Shown in pieces: positions 52,445 through 64,000 of a stretch of 64,000 bases of DNA. Positions within the stretch are counted from its first letter, which is position 1. Every line of letters begins with the position of its first letter. Source of the DNA: Brachypodius melanocephalos (Eukaryota > Chordata > Aves > Passeriformes > Pycnonotidae); assembly GCA_013398615.1 (NCBI GenBank), contig VZSR01003803.1, positions 9,745,240 through 9,809,239 of the forward strand, written 5' to 3'. The notes under the pieces were generated by a model. It searched no databases and had not been told where the DNA came from. It worked only from the letters and a program-made list of their open reading frames with translations. The position numbers and the translations under genes were made by a program.

Positions 52445-54555
52445 AGCAACAGAACATGCAAAACAAGAGTTTTACCACAAAACAGATCAGTGCTGTCTTT
52501 CATCCGGTTCCACCCTTGTGCAGGTTTTGCAACATGGAAATATGATTAATGAGAATATGATAGGCCTGTAGTTCTTTTTAATGAGCTTATTAACCTTTTA
52601 ATTGTTAAAATGTAGCCATACCCTCCAAAACTTAAAATGTATCTCTTTAATGCTTTCCATTCAAAGATAATATTGATTTCAGAATGGTTGTTGAAGTGCC
52701 TAAAGGGATAAATATTCACAGGAAGTTACAGGACTGCAGTCTACAGACAGAAAATCACTTTTCTAGGATTTTTTTCTTTTTGGGGGGGGGAGGGATTTAC
52801 ACCTTGTTTTTTGGAGGTTGTTATGGTGCCACAATCTTTCCCTTTGGTAGAGTCCTGTCACTGCTATAACTCCTTGCTTGATGAAGCAATGCTTTGTTTA
52901 TGCATTTTTTTTTCAAAACAGTTCACACTTGGATGAAACAATCTTTTTTTCTGCAGGAAAATGTGAAATTAACACAAATAAATGAAAGCACTTTTCCAAA
53001 CATATATAAAAATTATAAAAATTGAGCCAAGATATTTTTGTGCTAATTTTATTCAGCAGTTTTTCTATTGTTTTCAGAGAATTGCCCAAATACTTTATTT
53101 CAGATTCTCCTTCTTTGATACTCACTACAAGATTTTAAAAAGCACTGAGGTTTTCTGGATCGAACTCTTTGATGCTGTCCTTGTCAGAGAGAGGTTCCTC
53201 TGTTCTCCATTTCTGCTGTTGATGATAAGAACTGCTGAGACTCAACAGCAGGCACACTCTAGGTTGGATCCACTTTTCCTCCATGCCCAATCACACCCTC
53301 CATGCCCTACCACAATTGAGGACAAAGCAGTGGGGATGGGAGTCCTGAAGAGAGATGTCTACTGCCATTGAAGACAGTCTTACATGTCTGAGACCTCTGT
53401 GTGAGGCTGACACAGGATTTGGGGTAAGCCTGCAGCACAGAGGAGCAGCTGAGAGTTTGAATGCGCAGAGAGATAAACAAACCCCCTTCCACAGAGCTGC
53501 CAGGATAATAGGGATGTGAAAGGAGAGTTTATGGATACATTGTACACTTGAGGTATTTGCTGAAATTATTTCCTGCTGAAGAGCGCTGTGTTGATACCAG
53601 AAGGATGTCCAGAGCACAGCATGCCTGTGGCCATCCAGGACATGAGGGATTGCTAGGTCTGGGCAGCTGGAAGAGCAAGGCAAGGCTGGTGGGACTCCAC
53701 AAGGGTTATCTGATCACTGAGGACTGAATTCCCACCCTAAGAGCAGACATCTACCTGAGACATTTCCCTCAGTGAGAAAACTCCTCCCTAGTCCTGGAAG
53801 GAGATGGACGTGGAATGACCCAGAAATGACCAGCTGAGCCAAGGGGAAGCAATTCCCTGAGGGAGCTCTTGGTAATGACTCCACTCACAGACTTATGAGA
53901 GGTGTACCAGAGTGGGTGAGATGAATCCAAAAATTGGTGGAGATTTGTCGTATGTGGTTTACACACTGACAGTACCTCTCTGCAGAGACAGCTTCTGGTA
54001 CTTACAGCCCCCCACAGCCTTCCAACTCTTTTTTCTTTTTTTTCCCCCTCAGTCTCCCCATGTGTACTAGAAGGAAGAAGTAACTTTCCAGCCTGTAGGT
54101 CTTAAATTTTCATCTGTCATCCTTCTCTCTAATGAGAGGGCTACTAAAAGGCATCAAAACCATCTAGGAAGGTATTAATGAAATTTATATAGTTTGCTGA
54201 TTATCAGCTTTCTCAAGTACATACTTCTGCTACTCTGTCAATCTCTTTCTCATTTTTCTTGACACTATTCCCCAGTTCTCTCAAGAGATCAATCACCTAG
54301 AATAAGCTTTATAAAGAAAATTCCATTATCACAGAGACCTTCTTTGATGTTTTTCTTTGAGGTGACTTTATCCAGAAGCAGCACAATATATAATGTCAAT
54401 CTCTGGTTTTAGCTTAAAGTCAGTGTGAAAACGACTATGTTCTCCTTTTTACAACCTGTAAAATTGTCTGGGTAAGCTCCTAAGATTGCCCTTATCTCTT
54501 CCTCTTCTGGAATTAATCCTCTGCCTCGTATGCATTCCCACAGCCCCACCCTAAG

Positions 54556-54611
54556 ACATAAAACACAAGACGTATAACACAAGACATGTAACACAAGACA
54601 TATAACACACA
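54556..54611. repeat. 14-bp tandem repeat, 4 copies
   Basis: Four direct copies of a 14-bp unit close to ACATATAACACAAG (starts 54556, 54570, 54584, 54598). Confidence 0.85.
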
Positions 54612-56524
54612 ACAGAATATTTTTATTGTTATTATTATTAACCTTAGCACAAAGGTTTTGGCTAATTCACAGTTTATATATATTTAAATTAATGAATAAT
54701 GTGGTATAGAGAAAAGAAAAAGAACATCTCATAGAGCCTCAATACCATGAAACTAAGTAGGCTTGTTGTGCAAAGCCAAGGGATTAATTACTCAAGCTTG
54801 AAACTTTCCTCTCTGCTACCTTATGTACCCTCAGTGTCCTGGCCAGGCTGAACTCTGGTAGCAGTGCAGGACCCCTGGCCAAAACCTGGGAGACCAGGTC
54901 TCTGCAGGGGAAAATTCTGAGCTGTAAAACTGCAACTTCAGCCTGTGCTGCCATGAACATTGCTTAACTCAGTGCCTTTGGCACCTCCTTCCTGGCTGTG
55001 CTGCAAACCCCAGACCTGGCAGCACAAACCTAGCCTCAAAAATATCTTATTGCTGACAAAGATGAGTGTGTGACCTACTTCTGGCTTTTATATAACAGTT
55101 GTGGGTCTCCAGCACAGTAATGCTGATTCCCTGGCAGCATTCAGTGTTCCAGTTCTCGTCAGGTTGCACACGGGTTACCCTTGCTCTCTATCAGGGAAGT
55201 CATTAAGGGATTTTTGCCTGACATTCCATGTGCAAAGGATTGGGTCTAGCTCAACTGTTGTGCAGTCAAGAATTTTAGATGTAACAGGTCATATTTTGTG
55301 ACTCCAATTTGCATGCCTGCTCTTGGATTCCAAGGAAAGTTCCTACTCATATAGGACAAGTACTTGAAATTATGTTTATGGATAAATTTCCCCTACTGGC
55401 AATGAAGAGGCCTTTAACTCCAGCAATAATTTATGAGTTATAACAAAATCATGGTTACAAGAAACCTTCTCTTGTTCACTGAGTATAGACAGGCAGCTCC
55501 AACATTCCTGCTTCCAAAGTTTCCAACGTCATCTGAGCTACGTCTTTCATTTGCCAGGAATTTCATTGCTTTTCCCAAAATGAAAGTAGTGTTGTTTCAT
55601 TTCAAAGTTTGAGACATTAAAAAAGCAGAAACACAGATGAAAAATTCCATGGTTAACACATCTCACTAGTCCCCTTGTCTACGTGAAATCCATCGCATGT
55701 TGTCATCCATTTCTGCTGCAGGCTACCCTTGCTACATTTTTTTTTTCACAGCTCAGTAAATACCACTCATTTTTCAGACATTGTGAGTTTAAGCTAATTA
55801 ATACCTAAGGGTGGAAGGAGTATTTTAATTTTGCTGTTTCCTGGATGTTATAACTAAAAAAGTAGTACAAACCTTCTGCAGGAGAAATACTTTAACCTAA
55901 TATGAGTCATTGTAAACATCAACAGTGTTCTGCTTCATTGTTGCTGACACATTCCTTTTGGTTCCTCCTTAACCACTTTCAAGTCTCAGACAGCAACCAG
56001 AGCCTAAAGGCCTGATTTCTGAAGGTAGCTTTCACATACAAGAAGGCATCTATTTAGGATAACAACCTATGTTGGCATTTTTAAAAACAAAGGGAATCAA
56101 CCCCGTTGCTTATGCACAAACAGTACTCACAAGGACCCTGCCTAAGCCTGGAGCCATCTAAAGTCCTTGGACTAAAGTTTTTTCAGGATAGGCTATGTAC
56201 AGAGCAAGAGCTATTGAGAAAGGCACTGGGAGATGTTGGGGGAATGTGTGTCTCTGCTCTGCCTGGACTGCTGCCAGGTGAGCTCAGCCACTTTTCAGTC
56301 CGACTTCACCATGGTGAACCACTGCCCTTGTGGCAATGCTGAGCCATTGTGTCCCTACTTGACACAGCAGTAGGGACTGTTGTTAAAGTTAAATCAACTG
56401 TTAAGACATGGCTGGATTTGTAATATAAGTTGGTTTAAAACCTGGTTTTAAAGAGGTACTTAGAGCATATCTAGCATGGCACAAAACATGCATGAGGAGA
56501 ACATGGAAGAGATGAGATATTCCA

Positions 56525-56642
56525 AGATCATAAAATTATAGAGTTGTTGGGGTAGAAAGGACCTTAAGCACAATCTCGTTCTAGCCCACCTGACACCTTC
56601 CACTAGACCAGGTTGCCCAAAGCCCCATCCAACCTAGCATCA
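56525..56642 (-). mobile_element. CR1 LINE 3' end fragment
   Basis: The + strand shows AGAAAGGACCTTAAGCACAA, then GACACCTTCCACTAGACCAG and AAAGCCCCATCCAACC. It stops abruptly at about 56642, where an unrelated short ORF on the minus strand ends. Confidence 0.85.
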
Positions 56643-57845
56643 TTTCTGTTGCCTTTCTTTAATCTTTTCTATGAGCACAGTGGGATGCTGGGCCTGTGGG
56701 TGCACTGGGATATACATGGCTTCCTCTGGCCCTGATGGATGGGGAAACAGGTCTTTGTCTTTGATGTCTGAGGCAACCACCTTGTGCAGAAAACCGAGAA
56801 CAAATTTTCCCTCTGCCAAATGGGTTTGAGCTATGGTAGCTGGAACACTGTCATTGTCAGGCATTCCCATCCTCTCTTTTTGCCTTTGACAATTCGGAGA
56901 AAGAGTAATAGCAAGTCAACTTCCTTGTGCAATCACATCATCAGAGCAGTGTTGTAAGAGATGGGATCAAATCCCTTCAAAGAGAGGATGGACTACAGCC
57001 AAGCTGCCTTTCAGCCCAAGGGATGTTTAAACTCACTGAGCTATTGCCCTGTGAGAGGGACCCAGAAAAGGAGCATGGAGGAAGCAGATGTGCTTTTCTG
57101 TGTCTCACCACTCCTTCTCTGGAGGATTCATCTGTGGTAGCTATGTAAAGACTCTTGGCTTTTTCCTCTTATCATTTTGGCTTATTTGCTCTGGGAAGTG
57201 GTTCTTGTTTCTGGTTTGTTGTTGAGCATTGTGACGTGCACTGCCAGCCCTGACTCCTTTTCCATGGAACATGGTTACGGCTCAGGAGGGCTAATCCACC
57301 GACTCCCTGTGACCCTGTGATCATATCTCCATCACTTCCCACCCTGCCTGCATGCTACCCCCACCCCCAAACTGGACACTTACCCTTCTCTCTGGTTGCT
57401 CGTGTCCCAATGTACCAATGACTCTATCCATTAAAACCATCCGCAATGTCACTGGTGCACTGGTCCTCTCAGCCCACTGTCCCCAACATTGCCTTGTCCC
57501 CAACACTGCCTTGACCCCTCCGTCCCTGTGCCAGAGGTCTTGGGAGGCGAGGCCATAGACTCCAGTCTCTCCTTTCACACACTCCTGTGTAGGATCTCGC
57601 TTTTTATGTCTCCCCCACATTGTTCCTGAGTGTCTTGCTTCTCTCCTTTGTCACCTGGGTACTTTCTAACTGCCTGCAAGGACTGCCCTTCTACTTCTCT
57701 TTAACTTTTCCCCCACAGGCACTGAGCCCTGCTGAAAATGCTGATGGGTTCTGGGGCCATTCAGGCTTGTGTGTGATTGTAGCAGATGCCTTGTCTCCAG
57801 TGGATTGAATCAGAACACAAGAATTGCTAAACTCAAGCAAAATAC

Positions 57846-57851
57846 TTTATT
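57846..57851 (-). promoter_or_regulatory. Candidate polyadenylation signal of the last MMP gene
   Basis: AATAAA on the minus strand about 215 nt past the stop. AT-rich 3' UTR sequence precedes it. Confidence 0.5.
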
Positions 57852-58063
57852 ACTCAAAAACAATTTGATTAATAAATAGTTGGAGAACAAAATAAATTAA
57901 AACTGTACATTAGGTTTTACTTTTTAAGGTTTTAAATTAGAAATGCCAAAGGCCATCGTTTCAGACTCAGATGCACAGGAACAGCTGAATAACACTGTTT
58001 AAAATCAAGAAACATGGAAAAATCTTTCTGGTACAAATACTCCTGCACCATCACTTAATATTT

Positions 58064-61000
58064 CTAGCAATTAAACCAGCTGTTGCTTTTCATTATACGA
58101 ATGAGTTTCTTCCTCTTGATGTCAACCTCATACTGGTTCGATCCATGGAAAAAGTAGAAATATCCTAGAATTGGAAGAAAGAAATATTGACAAATTAATA
58201 TTTCATTTTTATATACCTATGGTTACATGCTCACAATTTCCTTGTGTGAGTTAAAAAAATAAAGGCAAAAATTTAATAAATGTATTGAAACATAGTTTTT
58301 TTGGCTTTGGTAGGTGATCTTCGGGTTTTTTTTGAATTACATTTTAATTCACTTACCATTTTTCTGCAGGGCAGCATCAATTGGATAGGCGATCCCGTGG
58401 AAGTCAGCAGCTATTTTCCTTGGGTAGCCTCTTTCCATTGATTGGGTATTTTCATTGAAACTAAATAAAGAAATTGCATGGAAACAGAAAATAAGGATAT
58501 GACGTTCAATGTTGAAACCAGATGGATTTTTTACAAAATATGCCTGCTCTCAGCTGAAAATCCACCACCTGCAATCTGTGACCTCATAGAGCTGTATAAA
58601 TCCTGGCTACATGAACATTTATGTCTTTAGTAGCCTAGGTAAGTCTGTTTTCAAAATATCAGGTTAGAACATTTATTTTCATTCTGCGAGACTGAAAACA
58701 AGGTTGAATGGAGCTCATACTGAGTAATAATCTTAAATAATTATTCAAACATAATTATTTTAATTTTACAGCACACAGTGTAGCACACTTCAGGTGTAAT
58801 AACACTCTTTCAAGATAATATTACATGATAATTATTAGGCTAAGATAACTCCTTAGCTGAACTGTTTCTTAGGAAGGAAATATTTTAATCTCCTATAACT
58901 TTCTTGATTTGTCATTTATAAATTTCATAGAGCACTTCTGCTTCTTAGCAACTACTAAATGAATAGCTGACATGATGACAAAGTCTACTTGATTTACATT
59001 TTTTTATACTGATTATAATATATTATATTTTTATACTAGCTCAGACTGCTTATTAATGAATAAACAAAACTCATTTGCCCCTTAATCACAGCCTGGTAAG
59101 AAGAGAACACTCAGGTCTAACAGGCTTTGTTTTATGAAAAGACCTGAGTAATTGAGTTTCAGCTTTTAGAGGCTGAGAAGGCTGACAAAAAGAGGACATG
59201 AACTTCCTGTACAAATACTCATATCACTTGATTTAAAAAAATGTTTTGATTATCTCTTGTACAGAAGAGAGGAGAACCTTACCTCCAGTACTTGTTTCCA
59301 ACAAAGAAATAGGTTCTCTTGGTACTATGGTCATGAACGGCTGCGTCGATTTTCCGGACACTGGTGGGGAAGCCCAGGTTCTGAATGGGCTTGGGGAACC
59401 CTGACTGTATGCTGTAGCCACTGACAGCCCAGTACTGGTCGTCTACAGGAAAACAGAAAAAGATGTAAGGATTCTTGAGGAGTCTGAGCTCCTTTTTGGC
59501 AAAGCCTCAGAGCTTCTTTCTGTGTAGTAAATGCCACCAAAAAGCACAGATGTCCAGCTGAAAACATTACCCACTTACGGTGCACAGAAGTTTGAATATC
59601 TCACAGCTGTTGGATTTTTTAATAGTGATTAAGAGTATTATATACTCAACAATTAAAAGTCAATATATATTTTAGGTGTGTTTGTCATCTCTAAAAATGT
59701 ATTTAGATAATATAATATAGCAATCAATTTTATCTCAGCTATGGTCTTCCCTCTCACTGATCAAAGGCAGTCTGTGTAGAACCATTGTGGAGCAACATTA
59801 GTTAATGGCAGTAACATAATTTACAAAATTTAATTGGATTTAAATATTAAAAATATCTTTTATTAGCAGTAGTACTAATATTAGAGTTAATATGAATATT
59901 AGCTTAATATTCCTTCTATTATGATTAAATAACATTAGCGGTATTGCTATAACTTCATGTATGCATAAAAAAACGAATGGAAATGTAAGAGAAATACCTT
60001 TAAAAAACAGCACTCGATCCCTCTTGTCAACCTCATACGCAGCATCAAAGCCAGCTATCAGTGATGGCCAGAAGGAGAAGATGGTGTCATGCTCAATCTC
60101 TGAGAAATATGGACTTTTGCGCCAGACATAGCTGATAGAAACAAAACCAGCAGTGCTTCATTGTCTGTACTTCAGGAGGAGACCAAGAGCCCATAAACGC
60201 ACTTTAAACCCTACTGTCTGGGTGCTGGAACCAGTGCTCCCTATGATGCAGAGATAGAGCCCCTTTTGGGATGCAGCCCTTCACCGTGCCCTGCTGAACC
60301 TGCCCTGCTGTTTGGTCTCACCAGGCTGGATGTGCCCAGCCAACAATTCACTACAGCACAGTGTCAGAGCGTGCCCCAAACAAGCCACCCTCTAACAGCA
60401 GGGGCTCCCTGCAGACATTACTGGGCAGTTGGTAAAGGGCAGAATCCCAGGTCAGAGTGGCACTAAAAGCCACCAGTGACATTTTCCACAGCTCCCTGGC
60501 CCACACACAGGATGGCATGATGAGGACAGGGCTGCATGTGAAGCAGCTGCAGGCTGAGGAGTGATACTGGAATTGTTCAGCCTTGCACAATTTTAATAGA
60601 CATGGGCACTGATGTATGATGGATTAAAACATCACACTCATTAGTCAGTAAACCATGTTACTCATCCAGCCCAGGTGGGCTAGTAAAATTTTTCAAAGTT
60701 TCCTTAACACTTACAGAAAGAAGTATTTTCCTTTGTAACCAAGAGAGGATAAACTCCTTGAACTGAATTTTATGCTTTGCCTTTGTGGGTCTCACAAAAA
60801 GATGTTGCTGGAAATAAAAGCACTTACCTGCCTTTGAAGAACAGTGTTTCCCCACGGAGAGTAGTGATAGCATCAAAAGTCAGGTGAGGGTCACAGTCGT
60901 CTGGTCTTTGGGGTGGCTTGGAGGGTGTCATTTCTGTTGGTTCTTCCCTGGGAGACATGGGGGTTGGTGCTTCTGCAGGCACCATTTCAGTTGGTTCTTG

Positions 61001-63831
61001 TGGGGGAAAAGCTTTTGTTGGAAGTGCAGATTCCTTGGGGCGTCCTTTGGAAAACAAAAAAGCTTGGAATTGGAACGTGGATGAGAGCAGTTCATGTCAC
61101 AGCATTTCAGGCTGTACCGTGTGAAGGCAAATGTATGGACAGCTGTGCACATAACCACCCTTTTGTGGAAGATAAGAGGGTTTAATGCCACAGAATGGGC
61201 TGTTCCTCTGGTATCATTGGGGAAAAGCTCTTGGATCTTCTGACAAACTGGAATGGATACAGCCTACAGATTCCATTTTGCAGTGTAGACTGTTAGCCAC
61301 AAAAACCCCAAGAGACTTTCCCAAAAATAATAACAGGAAATTAAACCTCAGTATCTTTCTTGTAGTAGGAAGTTCAGTACATTTTATCTTTTGGGTAAAA
61401 TTAATTATAAATTGTTATCCACCATCCACCAGAAAATGATGCTTCTTGCTTACCATAGAGGGCTTGAATGCCATCAATGTCATCCTGATGAAGTTGGTAG
61501 TCCCTTGTATCCCTGGCCATATATATTGGATACATCAAGGCACCAAAAACGTTGGAATGACCAAGACCCAGTGAGTGGCCCAGCTCATGCGCAGCAACAA
61601 GAAATAAGTTGTATCCTAAAAAAGATCCAGTACAAAGAACAAAAGCTAAATAATTTTTTGCATGACAGTGGGATACAGGTGCCATTCTCTCATGTGAGAT
61701 ACATCATCCATGGTGTTAAAACAATGGCAAAAATCTAACTATGTCCAAGTAAGAGCTCTTTGGCCTCCTGGAGAAGAAATGAGTTTTGAATTATGGGCAT
61801 TGATTTCTCACTGGAAAACCATTCTGGGAACAGTTTTTGCCCATGTTGCAGAAGTTTTCCAACAAAGAATCAAGGTTTCTTTAACATTAATAACAATTGA
61901 AAAGCAGGTGAGAAGGTTTTAGTCACCTGATCAGATTTTGGGAATAGTAGATGACATAGAATTTGCCTGGTAACTACCTCACAAAACCAGTAACATGTAA
62001 CATGATCCCTGGACACTGCTGGAAACCAGAACATTTCACTGTTATATTTTATTTTATTCATCAGTAAATTCAAACTTTTTACTTTCTAGAAGTTAAAGAT
62101 GAATATCACTTTGAATCAGAAAAAACCCCAAGCCTAAGCAAAAACAAACAAATAACAAACAAACAAGCAAACAAAAAAGTGAGAGTTTATATTACAATTT
62201 TTAAAGTCATTATCCAAGGGTGAAAATTCCCTGTCTTTTGATGTCATGATTACCCAACGTTGCTATTCCATGCTAACTTCATTTCCTTCACTGGAGCTTC
62301 ACTTCAGTCTGCATTAACTTCAAGGGACAGTTGTGACTGCATCCCAGATAAATATGCAGAACTGTTTTACTGAATTATGCTAATACTTTACATATCAGTA
62401 AATGCTGAAACTACTGCCATGGGATATGTGACTTTACAGCATTTTCAAGACAACATTTTCTAATAAAATAACAGTCAACACAATATTAAAGTTTGCCTAC
62501 CACTATAGGTGGTAAATTTGGTCCAGTTTTCATCTTCATCAAAGTGGGCATCTCCTCCTATCCCATTGCCAGGGGGGTAGGCATGAGCCAGAGTTCCTCC
62601 TGGACCATCAAAGGAGTAAAAGTCACCGTGAACTAAAAATAAGGGGGGGAAAAGGGACATTTTTCATTATCTTGATAAGAAAAAGTGACAAGCACTATGA
62701 TTCCCTGGCAATAGAGTCTCCTTACATCCAGCTGCAAAGGAAATCATTATATCTGCTTGGCCGCCATAGACCCTGGTGAACCTCAGAGGGGTGACACTGC
62801 TCCAGAGCTGGAAGGCTCTTGCAATTGCTTCCTCTACATCAGCTTGCAGCATGTCTGGAGTGTAGTTCAAAATCCTGTGAATTAAAGAAAAAAGGAATTA
62901 GAAGCAAACAAATCACATGTGACTGTGACACGTGGTATCAAGGTCAAATATTTTAATCAGTTGTTACAATTGTTTATGTGTCTCAAGTGGTTTATTTAAA
63001 AAATATTTTTATTACATAACAGATGAAGATTTCACAGTTTTCTTTCATGTCTTTCAAAAACCCTAACACATATACTCAGTTATATTTTTTCTATTCACTG
63101 AATATATTATTTAGTAGGCTATTAGTTAACTAATGTAAACTCCTATTTTGGTATTCCCGTCACTATTTGGAAGCCTGAATAGTTCCCACATTCCCATCTC
63201 TTTCATCCTGAATGGAGCTTTTATATGGAGAAGCACAGAAATAAATAGCAAAGAACCTGTAGACATTACTTTTGCCTAGCATTCTCAAAGCTTCCCAGTG
63301 GTGTCGATAAAAACATGCTTTAATGTGTGTTACCGATAGGTCACGTCTTCTTTCTTCCACGTGGGGCTGTGTGGGAAGGTGCTGTATGAACGGATGTCTG
63401 GTATTCCACATCTAGGCTGCTTCATCATGTCCAGTGTCTTCTGATTCAGCTCCCCAGTCATCTCCAGCCCAAAGAATGACTGCATCTCTCGTATTTTGTC
63501 AGCCATGTGGCTGAGGTCCTTGGCTCTAAACAGAGAATGTTTCTCTTCTTTAAAATCATAGAAGTTTTCAAGATATTTCTGATGGGGAAGAAAAAGCAAC
63601 AGTTCAGAATATAAAACTTTCTTTTCAAATGCAGAGATCTGGTTATAAAATATTCTACGTTGGTAATACATCACTATGTTCATTTTCTCAATAAATTATT
63701 TTGTCAGTTCTGTCCATAGTCCTTACCTTAGCAAACTGCATATCTTCATTTTCCTTTTCTGGAGCCACTGGAAAAGCAGAGGAGCATATAACATATAATA
63801 ACTCAAGAAAAAGAAGGATCTTTGTCTTCAT
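58064..63831 (-). CDS. Stromelysin-like matrix metalloproteinase with long hinge (MMP3/10/12 group), 10 coding exons, 502 aa
   Basis: Secreted metalloproteinase. Exons on the minus strand: 63831-63727, 63578-63334, 62874-62726, 62632-62501, 61615-61454, 61044-60828, 60131-59998, 59442-59283, 58460-58357, 58164-58064; 1509 nt in frame. Signal peptide about 1-19; cysteine switch PRCGIPD (Cys near 92); zinc site HELGHSLGLGH from about residue 220; Met-turn ALMYP; hemopexin domain ending SNSWFNC. HGDFYSFDGPGGTLAHAYPP resembles stromelysins; GLGH and GIGGDAHFDEDE also recall MMP12. The collagenase-marker triad is mixed: Tyr (YNLF) and Gly (FGALMYP) are present, but the Asp is Val. Exon 6 is 217 nt against 118-157 in its neighbours and encodes a Pro/Glu/Thr-rich hinge with EPTEM twice. 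The single-gene assignment is uncertain: MMP3, MMP10 or MMP12 co-orthologue are all possible. Confidence 0.82.
60929..61036 (-). repeat. In-frame 54-bp tandem duplication in the hinge exon of the last MMP
   Basis: Two adjacent 54-bp units begin with CATTTCTGTTGGTTCTT (60929) and CATTTCAGTTGGTTCTT (60983) on the + strand. On the coding strand each encodes an EPTEM motif. The rest of the units is diverged, so the duplication is old or only partly matched. Fifty-four bp is 18 codons, so the frame is kept. Confidence 0.6.
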
Positions 63832-63915
63832 CTTTGTCTCCCTGTCCTACCAGCCCTTGCTAGAAGACCTCTCAATCTCTTTTTCCTCTGTCTAAGACTC
63901 ACCAGTGTTCCACTA

Positions 63916-63981
63916 TTTATATCAGTGCTGTGCTTGCTAAAGTCAATAATGGCATGACTCAGCTTATAACATCCTCTGATT
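63916..63981 (-). promoter_or_regulatory. Proximal promoter of the last MMP: ETS/PEA3, AP-1 and TATA box
   Basis: On the minus strand: AGGATGTTATAA starting near 63975, TGAGTCA at 63961-63955, and ATATAAA at 63922-63916. The ATG lies about 85 nt further. The AGGATGTTATAA plus AP-1 arrangement is close to that recalled for the human MMP1 promoter and to the collagenase gene in this window. More distal elements are outside the window. Confidence 0.75.
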
Positions 63982-64000
63982 TTCCACAGAAACGTAGAAA

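Larger units (their letters stand above)
52445..57845. other. Intergenic region between the first stromelysin and the last MMP
   Basis: Contains one CR1 fragment, the 14-bp repeat, an exon-like stretch at 54456-54550 and a 91-codon minus-strand open stretch ending at 56640. The 129- and 130-codon frames at 52982-53371 (+) and 53291-53683 (-) overlap each other and match no family I know. No convincing gene. Confidence 0.55.

Noticed and set aside
52982..53683. ORFs of 129 (+) and 130 (-) codons in intergenic DNA
   Set aside because: They overlap on opposite strands, have no recognisable domain and show no splice or promoter context.

Overview
The window is vertebrate genomic DNA, most likely from a bird. 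It carries four intact multi-exon matrix metalloproteinase (MMP) genes with short introns. Between them lie scattered remnants of CR1 retrotransposons, the LINE family typical of birds and other sauropsids. All four genes lie head to tail on the minus strand, as in the MMP cluster of other vertebrates (human 11q22). The species cannot be named from the sequence.

Layout from low to high coordinates: (1) 1-16.8 kb is non-coding flank with CR1 fragments, a purine-only tract and a GC-rich 20-bp minisatellite. (2) 16844-24073 is MMP27. (3) 24.2-29.0 kb is intergenic, with a TATC microsatellite. (4) 29180-35716 is an interstitial collagenase, best matched to MMP1 with some MMP8-like traits. (5) 35.8-45.3 kb is intergenic, with CR1 copies and a T/G tract. 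(6) 45524-52318 is a stromelysin-type MMP (MMP3/MMP10 group). (7) 52.4-57.8 kb is intergenic, with a CR1 fragment and two small unexplained ORF-like segments. (8) 58064-63831 is a second stromelysin-like MMP (MMP3/10/12 group) with an unusually long hinge. Its promoter ends at the right edge of the window.

I rebuilt each gene by hand as ten coding exons with consistent GT/AG junctions and reading phase. This gives open proteins of 470, 468, 479 and 502 residues. Every protein has a signal peptide, a prodomain with a cysteine switch, a catalytic domain with the HExGHxxGxxH zinc site and Met-turn, a hinge, and a four-bladed hemopexin domain closed by a first and a last cysteine. They should be secreted zymogens that, once activated, cleave extracellular matrix (collagens, proteoglycans, other matrix proteins).

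Upstream of each start codon lies a TGAGTCA AP-1 site in a similar sequence block. An adjacent ETS/PEA3-like AGGAT motif is clear in the collagenase and the last gene and changed in the other two. Shared AP-1 control is therefore likely across the cluster. No entirely new system is evident. The points most worth following are the altered cysteine switch in the first stromelysin, the altered specificity residue and expanded hinge of the last gene, the tail-less MMP27, and the minisatellite carrying repeated E-box motifs.
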